64,000 nt of DNA from Corticimicrobacter sp040137905. GTDB lineage: Bacteria > Pseudomonadota > Gammaproteobacteria > Burkholderiales > Burkholderiaceae_B. The stretch lies in assembly GCF_040137905.1 (NCBI RefSeq), contig NZ_JBEFDG010000030.1:83574-147573 (forward strand). The letters run 5' to 3'. The notes beneath the pieces are model-generated. The model was given only the letters and a program-made list of their open reading frames with translations, searched no databases and was not told where the DNA came from. Made by a program: the position numbers and the translations under genes. Below, one piece after another: positions 1-8,507 of the stretch. Position 1 is the stretch's first letter. Every line of letters begins with the position of its first letter.

Positions 1-1
1 G

Positions 2-1060
2 GCAGAGGATGATGCCGACAAGGCACGGCGCTATCGCGAGCACGCCATCCAGTTGCCGACCACGGTCGAGACGTCGATCTGGTATATGGGATTCAACTGG
101 CTGGACCCGGTGGTGGGGCAGGGCGATACGCCCGAACGCCAGTTGCGCAACCGCAAGTTGCGGCAGGCCATCAGCATTGCCTTTGACTGGGAAGAATACA
201 TCGCGATCTTCGAAAATGGACAGGGCATGGTTGCATGCAGTCCGGTGCCGCCCGGCGTGCTGGGATTTGAGCCGTTCGAGGATGGCTGCGACCCCGTGGT
301 CTATGACAAGGTCGATGGCCGTGTGCAGCGGCGCAGTATCGAGGCGGCTCGCCAGTTGATGGTCGAGGCCGGCTATCCGGGCGGGCGTGATGCCGAGACC
401 GGTACACCGCTGGTGCTGCATTACGATGCGATGGGCGGCATGACCGGTGCCAGTCCGGTATTCGACTGGATGCGCCGCAGGATGGCCTTGCTCGGTATCC
501 AGTTCGATATCCGTGCCACGGATTACGGTCGCTTCCAGGACAAGATGCGGCGTGGCGCGGCCCAGATGTTTCTGTGGGGCTGGCATGCCGACTATCCCGA
601 TGCCGAGAATTTCCTGTTCCTGCTCTATGGACCCAATGCCAAGGTCGGCAACGGCGGCGAGAACGCGGCCAACTACAGCAATCCCGAATATGACGCCATG
701 TTCGAGCAACTGCGCTTCCTGGATGATGGCCCTGAAAAGGAAGCGCTGATCCATCGCATGAGTGCGCTGGTACAGCGCGATGCCCCCTGGATGTTCGGCT
801 ATTTCCCCAAGTCGGCGGGTGCCTATCAGCAATGGGTCAGCAATGCCAAGCCGACACAGATGGTGCGCAATACCCTGCAGTACTATCGTGTCGATCCGAC
901 CTTGCGCACCGAGCGCATTGCTGCCTGGAACCCGCCCGTATTCTGGCCGCTGTGGCTGCTGCTGGCCGGTGTCCTGTTGCTGGTCTGGCCCGCCTGGCGC
1001 ATCATCCGCCGACGTGAGCGGGCCACGGCACATGCGACTGCAGACGGAGAACGTCGATGA
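2..1060 (+). CDS. ABC transporter solute-binding protein, family 5, C-terminal part (partial, 5' end outside window)
   Basis: The reading frame is open from base 2, so the start and N-terminal half lie outside the window; 352 residues are visible. The sequence has the look of the C-terminal lobe of SBP_bac_5 proteins (dipeptide/oligopeptide/opine binding), including an aromatic WGWHADYPDAENF-type segment and an N-Y-S-N-PEYD stretch typical of the family. It captures the substrate in the periplasm for the permeases encoded next. Unusually, the protein ends with a hydrophobic segment (about residues 307-326 of the visible part, FWPLWLLLAGVLLLVW) followed by a basic tail RIIRRRER, which reads as a membrane anchor; free periplasmic binding proteins normally lack this. 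The stop codon overlaps the next gene's start (ATGA), so the genes are translationally coupled. The family is secure; the substrate is not. Confidence 0.85.
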   Translation, partial: AEDDADKARRYREHAIQLPTTVETSIWYMGFNWLDPVVGQGDTPERQLRNRKLRQAISIAFDWEEYIAIFENGQGMVACSPVPPGVLGFEPFEDGCDPVVYDKVDGRVQRRSIEAARQLMVEAGYPGGRDAETGTPLVLHYDAMGGMTGASPVFDWMRRRMALLGIQFDIRATDYGRFQDKMRRGAAQMFLWGWHADYPDAENFLFLLYGPNAKVGNGGENAANYSNPEYDAMFEQLRFLDDGPEKEALIHRMSALVQRDAPWMFGYFPKSAGAYQQWVSNAKPTQMVRNTLQYYRVDPTLRTERIAAWNPPVFWPLWLLLAGVLLLVWPAWRIIRRRERATAHATADGERR

Positions 1061-2034
1061 GTATCTACATTCTTCGCCGCTTGTTGTATGGCATCCTGAT
1101 CCTGGTGGGCGTCAACCTGTTCACTTTCATCCTGTTTTTCGCGGTCAACACACCTGATGACATGGCCCGTCTTTCCATCGGCGGGCAGCGCGTCAGCCAG
1201 GAGGCCATCGAGCAGTGGAAAGTCGAGCATGGCTATGACAAACCGTTGTTCTACAACAGCGAGGCACCGGGCATGGACAGCCTGCGGCAGACGATTTTCT
1301 ACGAACGCTCGCTGCCATTGCTGACACTCGATTTCGGCATGTCCGACAGTGGCAGGGATATCGGACTGGAGATTCGCGAGCGGATCGGCCCGAGCCTGGC
1401 GCTGGCCTTGCCCAGCTTTTTCCTGGGCCTGCTGGCCAGCGTGGCGTTCGCGATGCTGCTGGTGTATTTCAAGTCCACGGCGCTGGATTTCTGGGGGGTG
1501 GTGCTGTGCGTGATCCTGCTGTCGATCTCCAGCCTGTTCTATATCATTGCCGGGCAATGGCTGTTTGCCAAGGTGCTGCGGCTGGTGCCGTATTCGGGCT
1601 TTGCCGATGGCGTGGGTATGCTGCGCTTTTTGGTCCTGCCGGTACTGGTGGCGATTATCTCCAGGCTGGGGCCAGAGGCGCGGTTCTACCGTACGCTGTT
1701 CCTCGAGGAAATGGGCAAGGATTATGTGCGCACGGCACGTGCCAAGGGCCTGAGCGAAAGCTGGGTGCTGTGGCGTCACGTACTGCGCAACGCCGCCTTG
1801 CCGATCCTGACGGGCACGGTGGCCGCCATTCCGTTGCTGTTCATGGGCAGCCTGATTTCCGAGTCTTTCTTCGGCATTCCAGGTCTGGGCAGCTATACCA
1901 TCGACGCCATCAATGCGCAGGATTTTTCGATCGTGCGGGCCATGGTGTTCCTCGGTTCGATGCTCTATATCGTCGGCCTGATCCTGTCCGATATTTCGTA
2001 CACGCTGGTCGATCCCCGCGTGCGTTTCAGCTGA
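1057..2034 (+). CDS. ABC transporter permease, DppB/YejB type
   Basis: 325 residues, the usual length for the first permease of peptide importers. Begins with the family pattern IYILRRLLYGILILVGVNLFTF (first membrane segment), followed by a periplasmic loop and about five more membrane segments. The cytoplasmic EAA-type loop that docks on the ATPase is visible as EEMGKDYVRTARAKGLSE, near residues 212-230, and the C-terminus ends DPRVRFS as in DppB/OppB relatives. It forms the channel with the next gene's product in the inner membrane. Start ATG overlaps the previous stop (ATGA) and the next gene follows after 19 bases, so this is one operon. Role in peptide or related substrate uptake is inferred from family and operon. 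Confidence 0.9.
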   Translation: MSIYILRRLLYGILILVGVNLFTFILFFAVNTPDDMARLSIGGQRVSQEAIEQWKVEHGYDKPLFYNSEAPGMDSLRQTIFYERSLPLLTLDFGMSDSGRDIGLEIRERIGPSLALALPSFFLGLLASVAFAMLLVYFKSTALDFWGVVLCVILLSISSLFYIIAGQWLFAKVLRLVPYSGFADGVGMLRFLVLPVLVAIISRLGPEARFYRTLFLEEMGKDYVRTARAKGLSESWVLWRHVLRNAALPILTGTVAAIPLLFMGSLISESFFGIPGLGSYTIDAINAQDFSIVRAMVFLGSMLYIVGLILSDISYTLVDPRVRFS

Positions 2035-2053
2035 TACGGAGGGATACCGAGCC

Positions 2054-3538
2054 ATGCCCAAGATCGTGATCCTCTGGACGGATGCGGCCTTTTTTCTGCT
2101 GGTACTGATGGCGCTGCTCTATGCCTGGCGGGCATCCCGCCACAGCGGTAGCCGCCAGAACTGGCGCAAGGTGCTGCAGGATCGCACCGCCATGTGCGCC
2201 GCCGTTGTGCTGGCGCTGTTCGTGCTGGTGGCGCTGCTCGATTCCATGCACTACCGGCCACGCCTGCCGCCGGCACCGGGGCAACCGGCCACGGCAGCAC
2301 CAGCCTATGCGCCGCAGGTCCGTTCGGTACTGGATGCGCTGCTCGATACGACACTGCTGGCCAAATCCGAGAAAAGCTATTCGGTGCCGCTGGCTACGCA
2401 CCTGTTCACCAAGGAAACCATGCTGGCTGCCGACGGTACGGCCTATCGCGACTTTCCTCGGCTGATTTATGCCGGCGTCCATCTGGATGATCCCGAGGCC
2501 GACTGGCATGGCGACGTGACCGGGCGGTTGCTGAAAGGGGCACTGGCAGGCGTTGTCGCGGCCTTGCTGGCAGGTGCCGCCGTGGGCAGTCTGTTGGCTC
2601 GTCGACAGGGCTGGCAGTCGCTGCTGAGCGGGCGTAGCGCTGTACCCTGGCGTGCGATGTGGCTGACGTTCCTGGTGATCTGCCTGGTGGTGGGCATGCT
2701 GGCTAGCCTGGCAGGCGGTTATCACGTATTCGGGACCGATCGCACGGGCAACGATGTGCTCTGGCAGGCACTCAAGAGCATCCGCACGGCCTTGGTGATC
2801 GGGACGCTGACGACGCTGGCCATGCTGCCGCCTGCATTGATATTCGGTATTTCGGCCGGCTATTTCAAGGGCTGGGTCGATGACCTGATCCAGTATATCT
2901 ATACGACGCTGACCTCGATTCCCGGTGTCTTGCTGATCGCGGCCTGCGTGCTGATGATGCAGGTCTATATCGATACGCATCCCGAGATGTTCCCGACTTC
3001 GGCTGCCCGTGCCGATCTGCGTCTGTTTCTGCTGTGCCTGATCCTTGGGCTGACGGGCTGGGCCGGGCTGTGCCGCCTGTTGCGGGCCGAAGTGCTCAAG
3101 CTGCGAGAGCTGGAGTATATCCAGGCGGCAAGGGCGTTCGGTGTATCGCATCTGCGGATCATGTTGCGCCATTTACTGCCCAACGTGATGCATATCGTGC
3201 TGATTACCATGGTGCTGGAGTTTTCCGGTCTGGTGCTGTACGAGGCCGTGCTTTCGTACCTGGGCATCGGTGTGGATCCCGGTATGAATTCCTTTGGTTC
3301 GATGATCGATATGGCGCGGCTGGAAATGTCACGCGATCCCATGGTCTGGTGGAACCTGACGACAGCATTTTTCTTCATGCTGGTACTGGTGCTGGCCGCC
3401 AACCTGTTCGCCGATGCCGTGCGCGAGGCTTTTGATCCGCATGGACGTCGATATCGGGTACGGCGTCGGCTTTCGTCACCGGCTGGCGGCACTGCACCCA
3501 CCGTGCCCGGCGCGGCAGGCAGGGAGGGGAACGCATGA
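2054..3538 (+). CDS. ABC transporter permease, DppC/YejE type with extended N-terminal region
   Basis: 494 residues, roughly 200 longer than an ordinary DppC permease. Two membrane segments near the N-terminus (about 8-25 and 44-60) flank a stretch of about 100 non-membrane residues, then two more segments (about 155-180 and 205-225) precede the canonical permease core. The core carries the DppC hallmark HVFGTDRTGNDVL near residue 230 and the EAA loop RELEYIQAARAFGVSHLRI near residue 350. YejE-type permeases have a comparable large insert. It pairs with the upstream permease. Its stop overlaps the start of the ATPase gene (ATGA). Confident on family; the role of the long N-terminal part is unknown. 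Confidence 0.88.
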   Translation: MPKIVILWTDAAFFLLVLMALLYAWRASRHSGSRQNWRKVLQDRTAMCAAVVLALFVLVALLDSMHYRPRLPPAPGQPATAAPAYAPQVRSVLDALLDTTLLAKSEKSYSVPLATHLFTKETMLAADGTAYRDFPRLIYAGVHLDDPEADWHGDVTGRLLKGALAGVVAALLAGAAVGSLLARRQGWQSLLSGRSAVPWRAMWLTFLVICLVVGMLASLAGGYHVFGTDRTGNDVLWQALKSIRTALVIGTLTTLAMLPPALIFGISAGYFKGWVDDLIQYIYTTLTSIPGVLLIAACVLMMQVYIDTHPEMFPTSAARADLRLFLLCLILGLTGWAGLCRLLRAEVLKLRELEYIQAARAFGVSHLRIMLRHLLPNVMHIVLITMVLEFSGLVLYEAVLSYLGIGVDPGMNSFGSMIDMARLEMSRDPMVWWNLTTAFFFMLVLVLAANLFADAVREAFDPHGRRYRVRRRLSSPAGGTAPTVPGAAGREGNA

Positions 3539-5349
3539 GTGCATCACACAATACACATTTTGCAGAACTGCAGGCTGAGACTCACTCCGAGACGCAGGCT
3601 CCTCCGACACAGGCAGCAGATGTCGTGCTCGAGGTCAGTGACCTTGCTATCCGTATCGAGTCGGAAGAGAGCAGCCGGGCGGCCGTCGAGGCGCTGGCCC
3701 TGTGCATCCGACGCGGCGAGACCTTTGCGCTGGTGGGCGAATCCGGCTGCGGCAAGAGCCTGACGGCGCTGGCATTGCTGCGCTTGCTGCCCGAAACGGT
3801 CGAGCTGGCGCAGGGCAGTATCCGGCTTGCCGGCGAGGAGTTGACGGTGCTGGCCGAGCGGGATATGCGCAATGTCCGGGGCGGCCATATCGGCATGATT
3901 TTCCAGGAGCCGTCCACCAGTCTGAATCCTGTCATGACTGTGGGGCGGCAGGTCGTGGAGGTCGTGATGCGTCACACGCCATTGCGGGCTGAACAGGCCC
4001 GCAATCAGGCCATACGCTGGCTGGATCGGGTCGGGATTCCCGATGCTGCCCGGCGGCTGGACGATTATCCGTTCCAGTTTTCGGGCGGGCAGAAGCAGCG
4101 CATCATGATTGCCATGGCACTGGCGGGCGAACCTGCATTGCTGATTGCAGATGAGCCCACTACGGCGCTGGATGTGACCATCCAGGCCCAGATACTGTCG
4201 CTGCTGGCCGATATCCAGCGCGAACTGGGCATGGCCATTTTGCTGATTACGCATGACCTGGCCGTGGTGCGCCAGGTGGCCCATCAGGTGGCTTTGATGC
4301 GCCATGGCAGAATCGTCGATGTGGCACCGGTCGGTGATTTCTTCGAGCAGACGCGACATCCCTACGCACAGGAACTGTTCGATGCGATTCCGGGGTATGA
4401 AAAGCGCGGCAGGCCGCTGTCGGCTGCCGGGCGCAAGCGGGAGGCGACGCCTGTGTCTGCGGAGGTGTCCGACGCCGGCGAGGTCCCGAATATGGCGATG
4501 GATATGAAAGCGGTGCAGACAGAGGCGAGCGCACAGTTGCCTGCGTTGTTGCAGGTACAGGATCTCAAGGTGCACTACCCGGTACGCAAGGGGCTGCTGC
4601 GGCGCGAAGTGGATACGATTCGCGCCGTCGATGGCGTCAGTTTCGAACTGCGTCAGGGACGTACGCTGGCCCTGCTGGGGGGATCGGGTTGCGGCAAGAC
4701 CACCACGGCCAAGGCCATGCTGCGCCTGCTCGACGGGCAGGCCCGGATATCAGGCAAGGTGCTGCTGGATGGCCAATCGGTGCTGGATGCCGGACGTGCG
4801 AGCATGAAAACCCTGCGTCGCCGTATCCAGATCGTGTTCCAGGATCCGTTTGCCTCGCTCGATCCGCGCATGCGCGTTGGCGAAATCCTGGACGAAGGCC
4901 TGGCTTCGTTGCGTCGCGACTTGCCGGTCGAGCTGCGCCGCCAGCGGATTGCCGGGTTGCTGGAACGGGTCGGTTTGCCTGCCGATACGCAGACGCGCTA
5001 TCCGCACGAGTTTTCCGGCGGCCAGCGCCAGCGCATCGCCATTGCCCGGGCCCTGGCGACCGAGCCGGACGTGCTGGTCTGCGACGAACCGACCTCGGCG
5101 CTGGACGTATCGGTGCAGGCACAGATTATCGATCTGCTGCAGGAGTTGCAGCGGGAGCTGGGCATGGCTTACCTGTTCGTGTCGCACAATTTCGGCGTGG
5201 TCGAATATCTGGCCGACGATATTGCCGTCATGGCGCAGGGTCGTATTGTGGAAATCGGCCCTGCGGAGCAGGTCCTGCTGGAGCCACGCCACGAAGAAAC
5301 CCGTCAATTGCTGGCCGCAGTGCCGCGCCTTGATGCAAGACTGCCCTAA
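3535..5349 (+). CDS. ABC transporter ATP-binding protein with two fused nucleotide-binding domains (YejF/DppD-DppF type)
   Basis: 604 residues containing two complete ATPase domains. Domain 1: Walker A GESGCGKS at 68-75, signature FSGGQKQR, Walker B LLIADEPTTALD. Domain 2: Walker A GGSGCGKT starting near residue 382, signature FSGGQRQR, Walker B VLVCDEPTSALD. A linker of about 60 residues (roughly 285-345), rich in Ala, Glu and Ser, joins them. It powers the peptide-type importer formed by the two upstream permeases. The start ATG overlaps the upstream stop. It is the last gene of the operon; a DUF1178 gene follows 32 bases later. All catalytic motifs are intact. Confidence 0.93.
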   Translation: MSASHNTHFAELQAETHSETQAPPTQAADVVLEVSDLAIRIESEESSRAAVEALALCIRRGETFALVGESGCGKSLTALALLRLLPETVELAQGSIRLAGEELTVLAERDMRNVRGGHIGMIFQEPSTSLNPVMTVGRQVVEVVMRHTPLRAEQARNQAIRWLDRVGIPDAARRLDDYPFQFSGGQKQRIMIAMALAGEPALLIADEPTTALDVTIQAQILSLLADIQRELGMAILLITHDLAVVRQVAHQVALMRHGRIVDVAPVGDFFEQTRHPYAQELFDAIPGYEKRGRPLSAAGRKREATPVSAEVSDAGEVPNMAMDMKAVQTEASAQLPALLQVQDLKVHYPVRKGLLRREVDTIRAVDGVSFELRQGRTLALLGGSGCGKTTTAKAMLRLLDGQARISGKVLLDGQSVLDAGRASMKTLRRRIQIVFQDPFASLDPRMRVGEILDEGLASLRRDLPVELRRQRIAGLLERVGLPADTQTRYPHEFSGGQRQRIAIARALATEPDVLVCDEPTSALDVSVQAQIIDLLQELQRELGMAYLFVSHNFGVVEYLADDIAVMAQGRIVEIGPAEQVLLEPRHEETRQLLAAVPRLDARLP

Positions 5350-5381
5350 AATGCAGGCATGAGCGTTCATTCTTCCAGGGT

Positions 5382-5867
5382 ATGGCATTGAAAGTCTACG
5401 ATCTGGCCTGTGGCCAGGGACATCTCTTCGAAGGCTGGTTCGGTTCGCAGGAAGACTATGCGGATCAGCAGGCGCGTGGCCTGCTGCAGTGCCCATTGTG
5501 TGGCAGTACGCAGATCGAGCGCAGACTGTCGGCTCCCCGGCTGAATGTCTCGGGCGCGACCGCTGCAATCACTGGAGATAGCGGGGCTGCCGACACTGCA
5601 GCCAGTGGCTCGGCACAGTCTGCATTGGCAACACCGGAAGGTCAGGCGCTACAGGCCGAGGCGCTGCGGCGGATGCGCGAGTTCGTGCGCAGCATGGACA
5701 ATGTAGGGCCGCGCTTTGCCGAAGAGGCACGCCGCATTCACGAGGGCGAGTTGCCCGAGCGGCCGATACGTGGCACCGCCACGCCCGAGGAGCGCCAGTC
5801 TCTGGCCGATGACGGTATCGGCATCATGCCGATACCGGATATTCTGGATGATGATCGTCTTCTATGA
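5382..5867 (+). CDS. DUF1178 family protein
   Basis: 161 residues, normal length for this proteobacterial family of unknown function. The N-terminus MALKVYDLACGQGHLFEGWFGS and the C-P-L-C-G segment at about residues 40-44 form a probable small zinc ribbon (Cys10 plus the CxxC pair). The middle is Ala/Thr/Ser-rich and probably flexible, and the C-terminal half, including the EEARRIHEGELPERPIRG region, is conserved in the family. Start ATG follows CCAGGG. A TAAAAT sequence sits at 5347-5352, just after the ATPase gene ends, and might be a promoter element, so the gene may be expressed separately from the transporter operon. Function is not known. Confidence 0.85.
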   Translation: MALKVYDLACGQGHLFEGWFGSQEDYADQQARGLLQCPLCGSTQIERRLSAPRLNVSGATAAITGDSGAADTAASGSAQSALATPEGQALQAEALRRMREFVRSMDNVGPRFAEEARRIHEGELPERPIRGTATPEERQSLADDGIGIMPIPDILDDDRLL

Positions 5868-5922
5868 TCCCGGTGTTGCAGCGCGCCCCCGGATCTGCTC
5901 ATGCCTGCCGTGCAATATGCTT

Positions 5923-6540
5923 TTATTGAATTATTTTTTGTAGTAATTCTTTGTATTCATTTTTGTAGAAGGTATTTTCTTCCTTGTCGATCATGTTCTT
6001 AAGAGAAAGCGTGAGCTTTCTTTTTTCGGGATCCGGAATCAGTTCTCTGCAATCAATGATTTTTTTCAGCTCGACATAGAAATTTCTCTCGGAATTTTTT
6101 CTTGGCGAAATTCTTGGCATCGATGCAAGGTAGTCGAGTCTGTCCTGCCGCATACGAAACTGCGGGAAGCGCATGATGAACAAAGAGACGTAGTAGTTTG
6201 CTTTTTTTAGATGTTTTGTTTCGTCAAAAAAATCAAACAAATAGTCAGATGGAGGAAGTCCATATCTCTTGATCATGTTTCCTATCGTGGAAATCGTGTT
6301 TATGATTGTTTTTATATCGAAACTTTCTGCCCTGCATAAAGAGACAATTTTTTTGGCCAGAGATGGGTCGGAAAGAAATTTTTCATAGTGTTTTGAGTAC
6401 TCCTTTCGGGATATTTTTTCAAGCTCATCTATTGATGATGATATCTCCTCTGGGTTCTCATGTTCGGGGTTGAAGGACTTGATCCTTGCCGAGATGACTC
6501 TGAGAGCATCGATGATTTTTTCTGGCCGATTCATATTCAT
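5923..6540 (-). CDS. Hypothetical protein, AT-rich orphan gene
   Basis: 205 residues if started at the ATG at 6540-6538 (MNMNRPEKIIDALRV). A longer frame reaches 6567 but runs through the efp terminator, so the shorter start is preferred; a second ATG lies two codons further in. The protein is rich in Lys, Ile, Glu, Asn and Phe, predicted mostly helical, with no signal peptide or membrane segment and no motif I recognise. Base composition is far more AT-rich than every neighbour, with many runs of T and A and AT-ending codons, which points to recent acquisition. It lies downstream of the efp terminator and shows no clear promoter of its own. Function unknown. Confidence 0.6.
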   Translation of the reverse strand: MNMNRPEKIIDALRVISARIKSFNPEHENPEEISSSIDELEKISRKEYSKHYEKFLSDPSLAKKIVSLCRAESFDIKTIINTISTIGNMIKRYGLPPSDYLFDFFDETKHLKKANYYVSLFIMRFPQFRMRQDRLDYLASMPRISPRKNSERNFYVELKKIIDCRELIPDPEKRKLTLSLKNMIDKEENTFYKNEYKELLQKIIQ

Positions 6541-6541
6541 G

Positions 6542-6581
6542 AAATAAAAAACCCGGATGCGGCGCAAGCCAATCCGGGTTT
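6542..6581 (-). terminator. Rho-independent terminator of efp
   Basis: On the minus strand a perfect 10-base stem (AAACCCGGAT / ATCCGGGTTT) with a 13-base loop is followed by TTTTATTTC. It lies 116 bases after the efp stop codon. Its 3' side abuts the ATG chosen for the AT-rich orphan gene. Confidence 0.85.
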
Positions 6582-6696
6582 AAGATCCTCTACGTCCTGC
6601 TGACCAGCATATGCCTGTTGGCACAAACGGCAGTGAAAGACAGAGTCCCGTGGGGTGGGGCCGTCTGGCGGCACCCCGTCCGGGTCAGGGTCGGGA

Positions 6697-7254
6697 TCAG
6701 TTGGCACGACTGCGGTATTCAGCGGTGCGGGTGTCGATTTCGATCTTGTCGCCGATTGCGCAGAACAGCGGCACGGGAATCTCGAAACCGGTGGCCAGCT
6801 TGGCAGGCTTGAGCACCTTGCCCGAGGTGTCGCCGCGTACGGCAGGCTCGGTATAGATGATTTCGCGGACCACGGTGGTGGGCAGCTCAACCGAGATGGC
6901 GCGACCGTCGTAGAACACGACTTCAGCCGGCATGTTTTCTTCCAGGTAGTTCAGTGCGTCGCCCATGCTGTCGGCTTCGATTTCGTACTGGTTGTATTCT
7001 GCATCCATGAAGACATACATGGGATCACCGAAATACGAATAGGTGCATTCCTTGCGCTCGAGCATCACGACTTCGAACTTTTCGTCGGCCTTGTAGACCG
7101 ATTCACTGCCCGAGGCGCTCAGCAGGTTCTTGAACTTGAGCTTGACGACTGCGGCGTTACGGCCGGACTTGTTGTATTCAGCCTTTTGGACGACCAGTGG
7201 CGCGCCATTGACCATGACGACGTTGCCGACGCGCAATTCCTGTGCGGTTTTCAT
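6697..7254 (-). CDS. efp: Translation elongation factor P
   Basis: 185 residues, exact family length. EF-P binds between the P and E sites and relieves ribosome stalling at polyproline. Three beta-barrel domains: N-terminal KOW-like (about 1-65), then two OB folds. The tip loop reads NKSGRNAAV, placing Arg at position 32; EF-Ps with Arg32 are the class rhamnosylated by EarP, while Lys-type EF-Ps use other enzymes. The matching earP gene is immediately upstream on the same strand, 89 bases away, which supports this assignment. Ribosome binding site GGAG lies 9 bases before the ATG. A TAAAAT at the end of earP may be the -10 of an efp promoter. A clear terminator follows. Confidence 0.97.
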   Translation of the reverse strand: MKTAQELRVGNVVMVNGAPLVVQKAEYNKSGRNAAVVKLKFKNLLSASGSESVYKADEKFEVVMLERKECTYSYFGDPMYVFMDAEYNQYEIEADSMGDALNYLEENMPAEVVFYDGRAISVELPTTVVREIIYTEPAVRGDTSGKVLKPAKLATGFEIPVPLFCAIGDKIEIDTRTAEYRSRAN

Positions 7255-7343
7255 TAATAAGTACTCCAGGGAACCAGATACGCCCGTACCGGTCGCTGCC
7301 GGTGCCGGGTCTGCATCGTGAAAAAATGGTAAAGCCAGCTATT

Positions 7344-8507
7344 TTAGCCTGAGAGGCCGGTCTGCTTGTAGTAGAACGCCAATAATGCGCTGGCCAGATC
7401 ATGCTGGCCGTCAAGATAGGTGGAAAAATCCTGGAAAAACGTGTGCCAGCGAGCCCGGTTTGCGCAACGCAACCCCTGCTCCAGGAGATCTACCGTGCCG
7501 GTGTCGGCGGGGCGATTCCAGGCCAGCCAGGCCTGCCGGATCGTTTCAGGTGCCCGGGTCTGGCGCAGCCAGCCCTCGACCTTGGCAAGGTGTGCCTCGT
7601 CATCCTGCCTGTAGGCCTGCCACAGCATGGGCTGGCCAGCCAGCAGTGCACGCACGAAAGAATCCTCGCCCCGTACCAGATTGAGGTCGGCGCTCCACAG
7701 CAGGCGGTCATACTCAGGCTGTGGCAGGAACGGAATCCGGGCGAGATGCAGATTGGATGCCATTGCACCTGGCAGTGCAGGCAGCATGACCCGCTCGGGA
7801 ACCAGCAGCAGCATCTGGCCGGGCAGTCGTCCCAGTGCCTGTAGCAGTTCGGCAACGGGGGCATCCGGGTAGCAGAACAGGGTGACGATCTGCAACTGGG
7901 GCTGCTCGATCAGTGCACGTGCAGTTTCGTCGTGAGGCAACAGGCCTGCCAGCCAGCGTCGCACCTGGGCAGGATTCGATTGCCAGTCCTGGCGTTGTTG
8001 TGTCAGCGTCTGTTCTCGAAGCACGCCACCGGTGCCGGGGAGAAAACCGGGAAAGAAAAAAAATTTTCGCTGCCCATCGGGCTGGGGGGATTCCATGCCG
8101 TGGCAGCCTGCTGCCCATTCCTCGGTGGCAAGATATTCAAGGTTGAGCCAAAGCTTGCTGTGGCCGGGCATGCGGGCGATATGATGGCTGGGTGGGTCGC
8201 AGGCGAAGGCTTCGATGACCATCTCATGTGGCTCAAGGTCAGGCGTCGATCCGGACCAGTGGATGACTTCGATCCCCGCATGGATCTGGGTGGACAGCCC
8301 CGGATCGATAGCCCGGCACAGATGCTGGAATGCACGCAGATCGTCCACCCACAGGCGGACAGGGCAGCCATGGTCGTGATGCAGGCAGCACGCCAGTCGC
8401 CAGCACACGCCAATGTCGCCATAGTTGTCGATCACGCGACAGAACAGATCCACGCCGGGCGCTGCGGGTGGCATGGCACGGGGATCGGACTGTCGCGCTG
8501 CCATCAT
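7344..8507 (-). CDS. earP: EF-P arginine-32 rhamnosyltransferase EarP (DUF2331)
   Basis: 387 residues; transfers rhamnose from dTDP-L-rhamnose to Arg32 of EF-P. The N-terminal motif VDLFCRVIDNYGDIGVCWRLA is the family signature; its aspartates (27 and 31 here) correspond to the catalytic and substrate-binding aspartates described for EarP of Pseudomonas and Neisseria. The C-terminal nucleotide-sugar domain carries the conserved GEDSFVRA segment. Two tandem ATGs are available; the first overlaps the pdxY stop codon, so the genes are coupled. efp follows directly. The pair earP-efp with Arg32 is internally consistent. Confidence 0.95.
   Translation of the reverse strand: MMAARQSDPRAMPPAAPGVDLFCRVIDNYGDIGVCWRLACCLHHDHGCPVRLWVDDLRAFQHLCRAIDPGLSTQIHAGIEVIHWSGSTPDLEPHEMVIEAFACDPPSHHIARMPGHSKLWLNLEYLATEEWAAGCHGMESPQPDGQRKFFFFPGFLPGTGGVLREQTLTQQRQDWQSNPAQVRRWLAGLLPHDETARALIEQPQLQIVTLFCYPDAPVAELLQALGRLPGQMLLLVPERVMLPALPGAMASNLHLARIPFLPQPEYDRLLWSADLNLVRGEDSFVRALLAGQPMLWQAYRQDDEAHLAKVEGWLRQTRAPETIRQAWLAWNRPADTGTVDLLEQGLRCANRARWHTFFQDFSTYLDGQHDLASALLAFYYKQTGLSG

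Noticed and set aside
883..2061. Minus-strand open frame opposite the permease gene
   Set aside because: Gln/His-rich composition typical of antisense translation; no domain.
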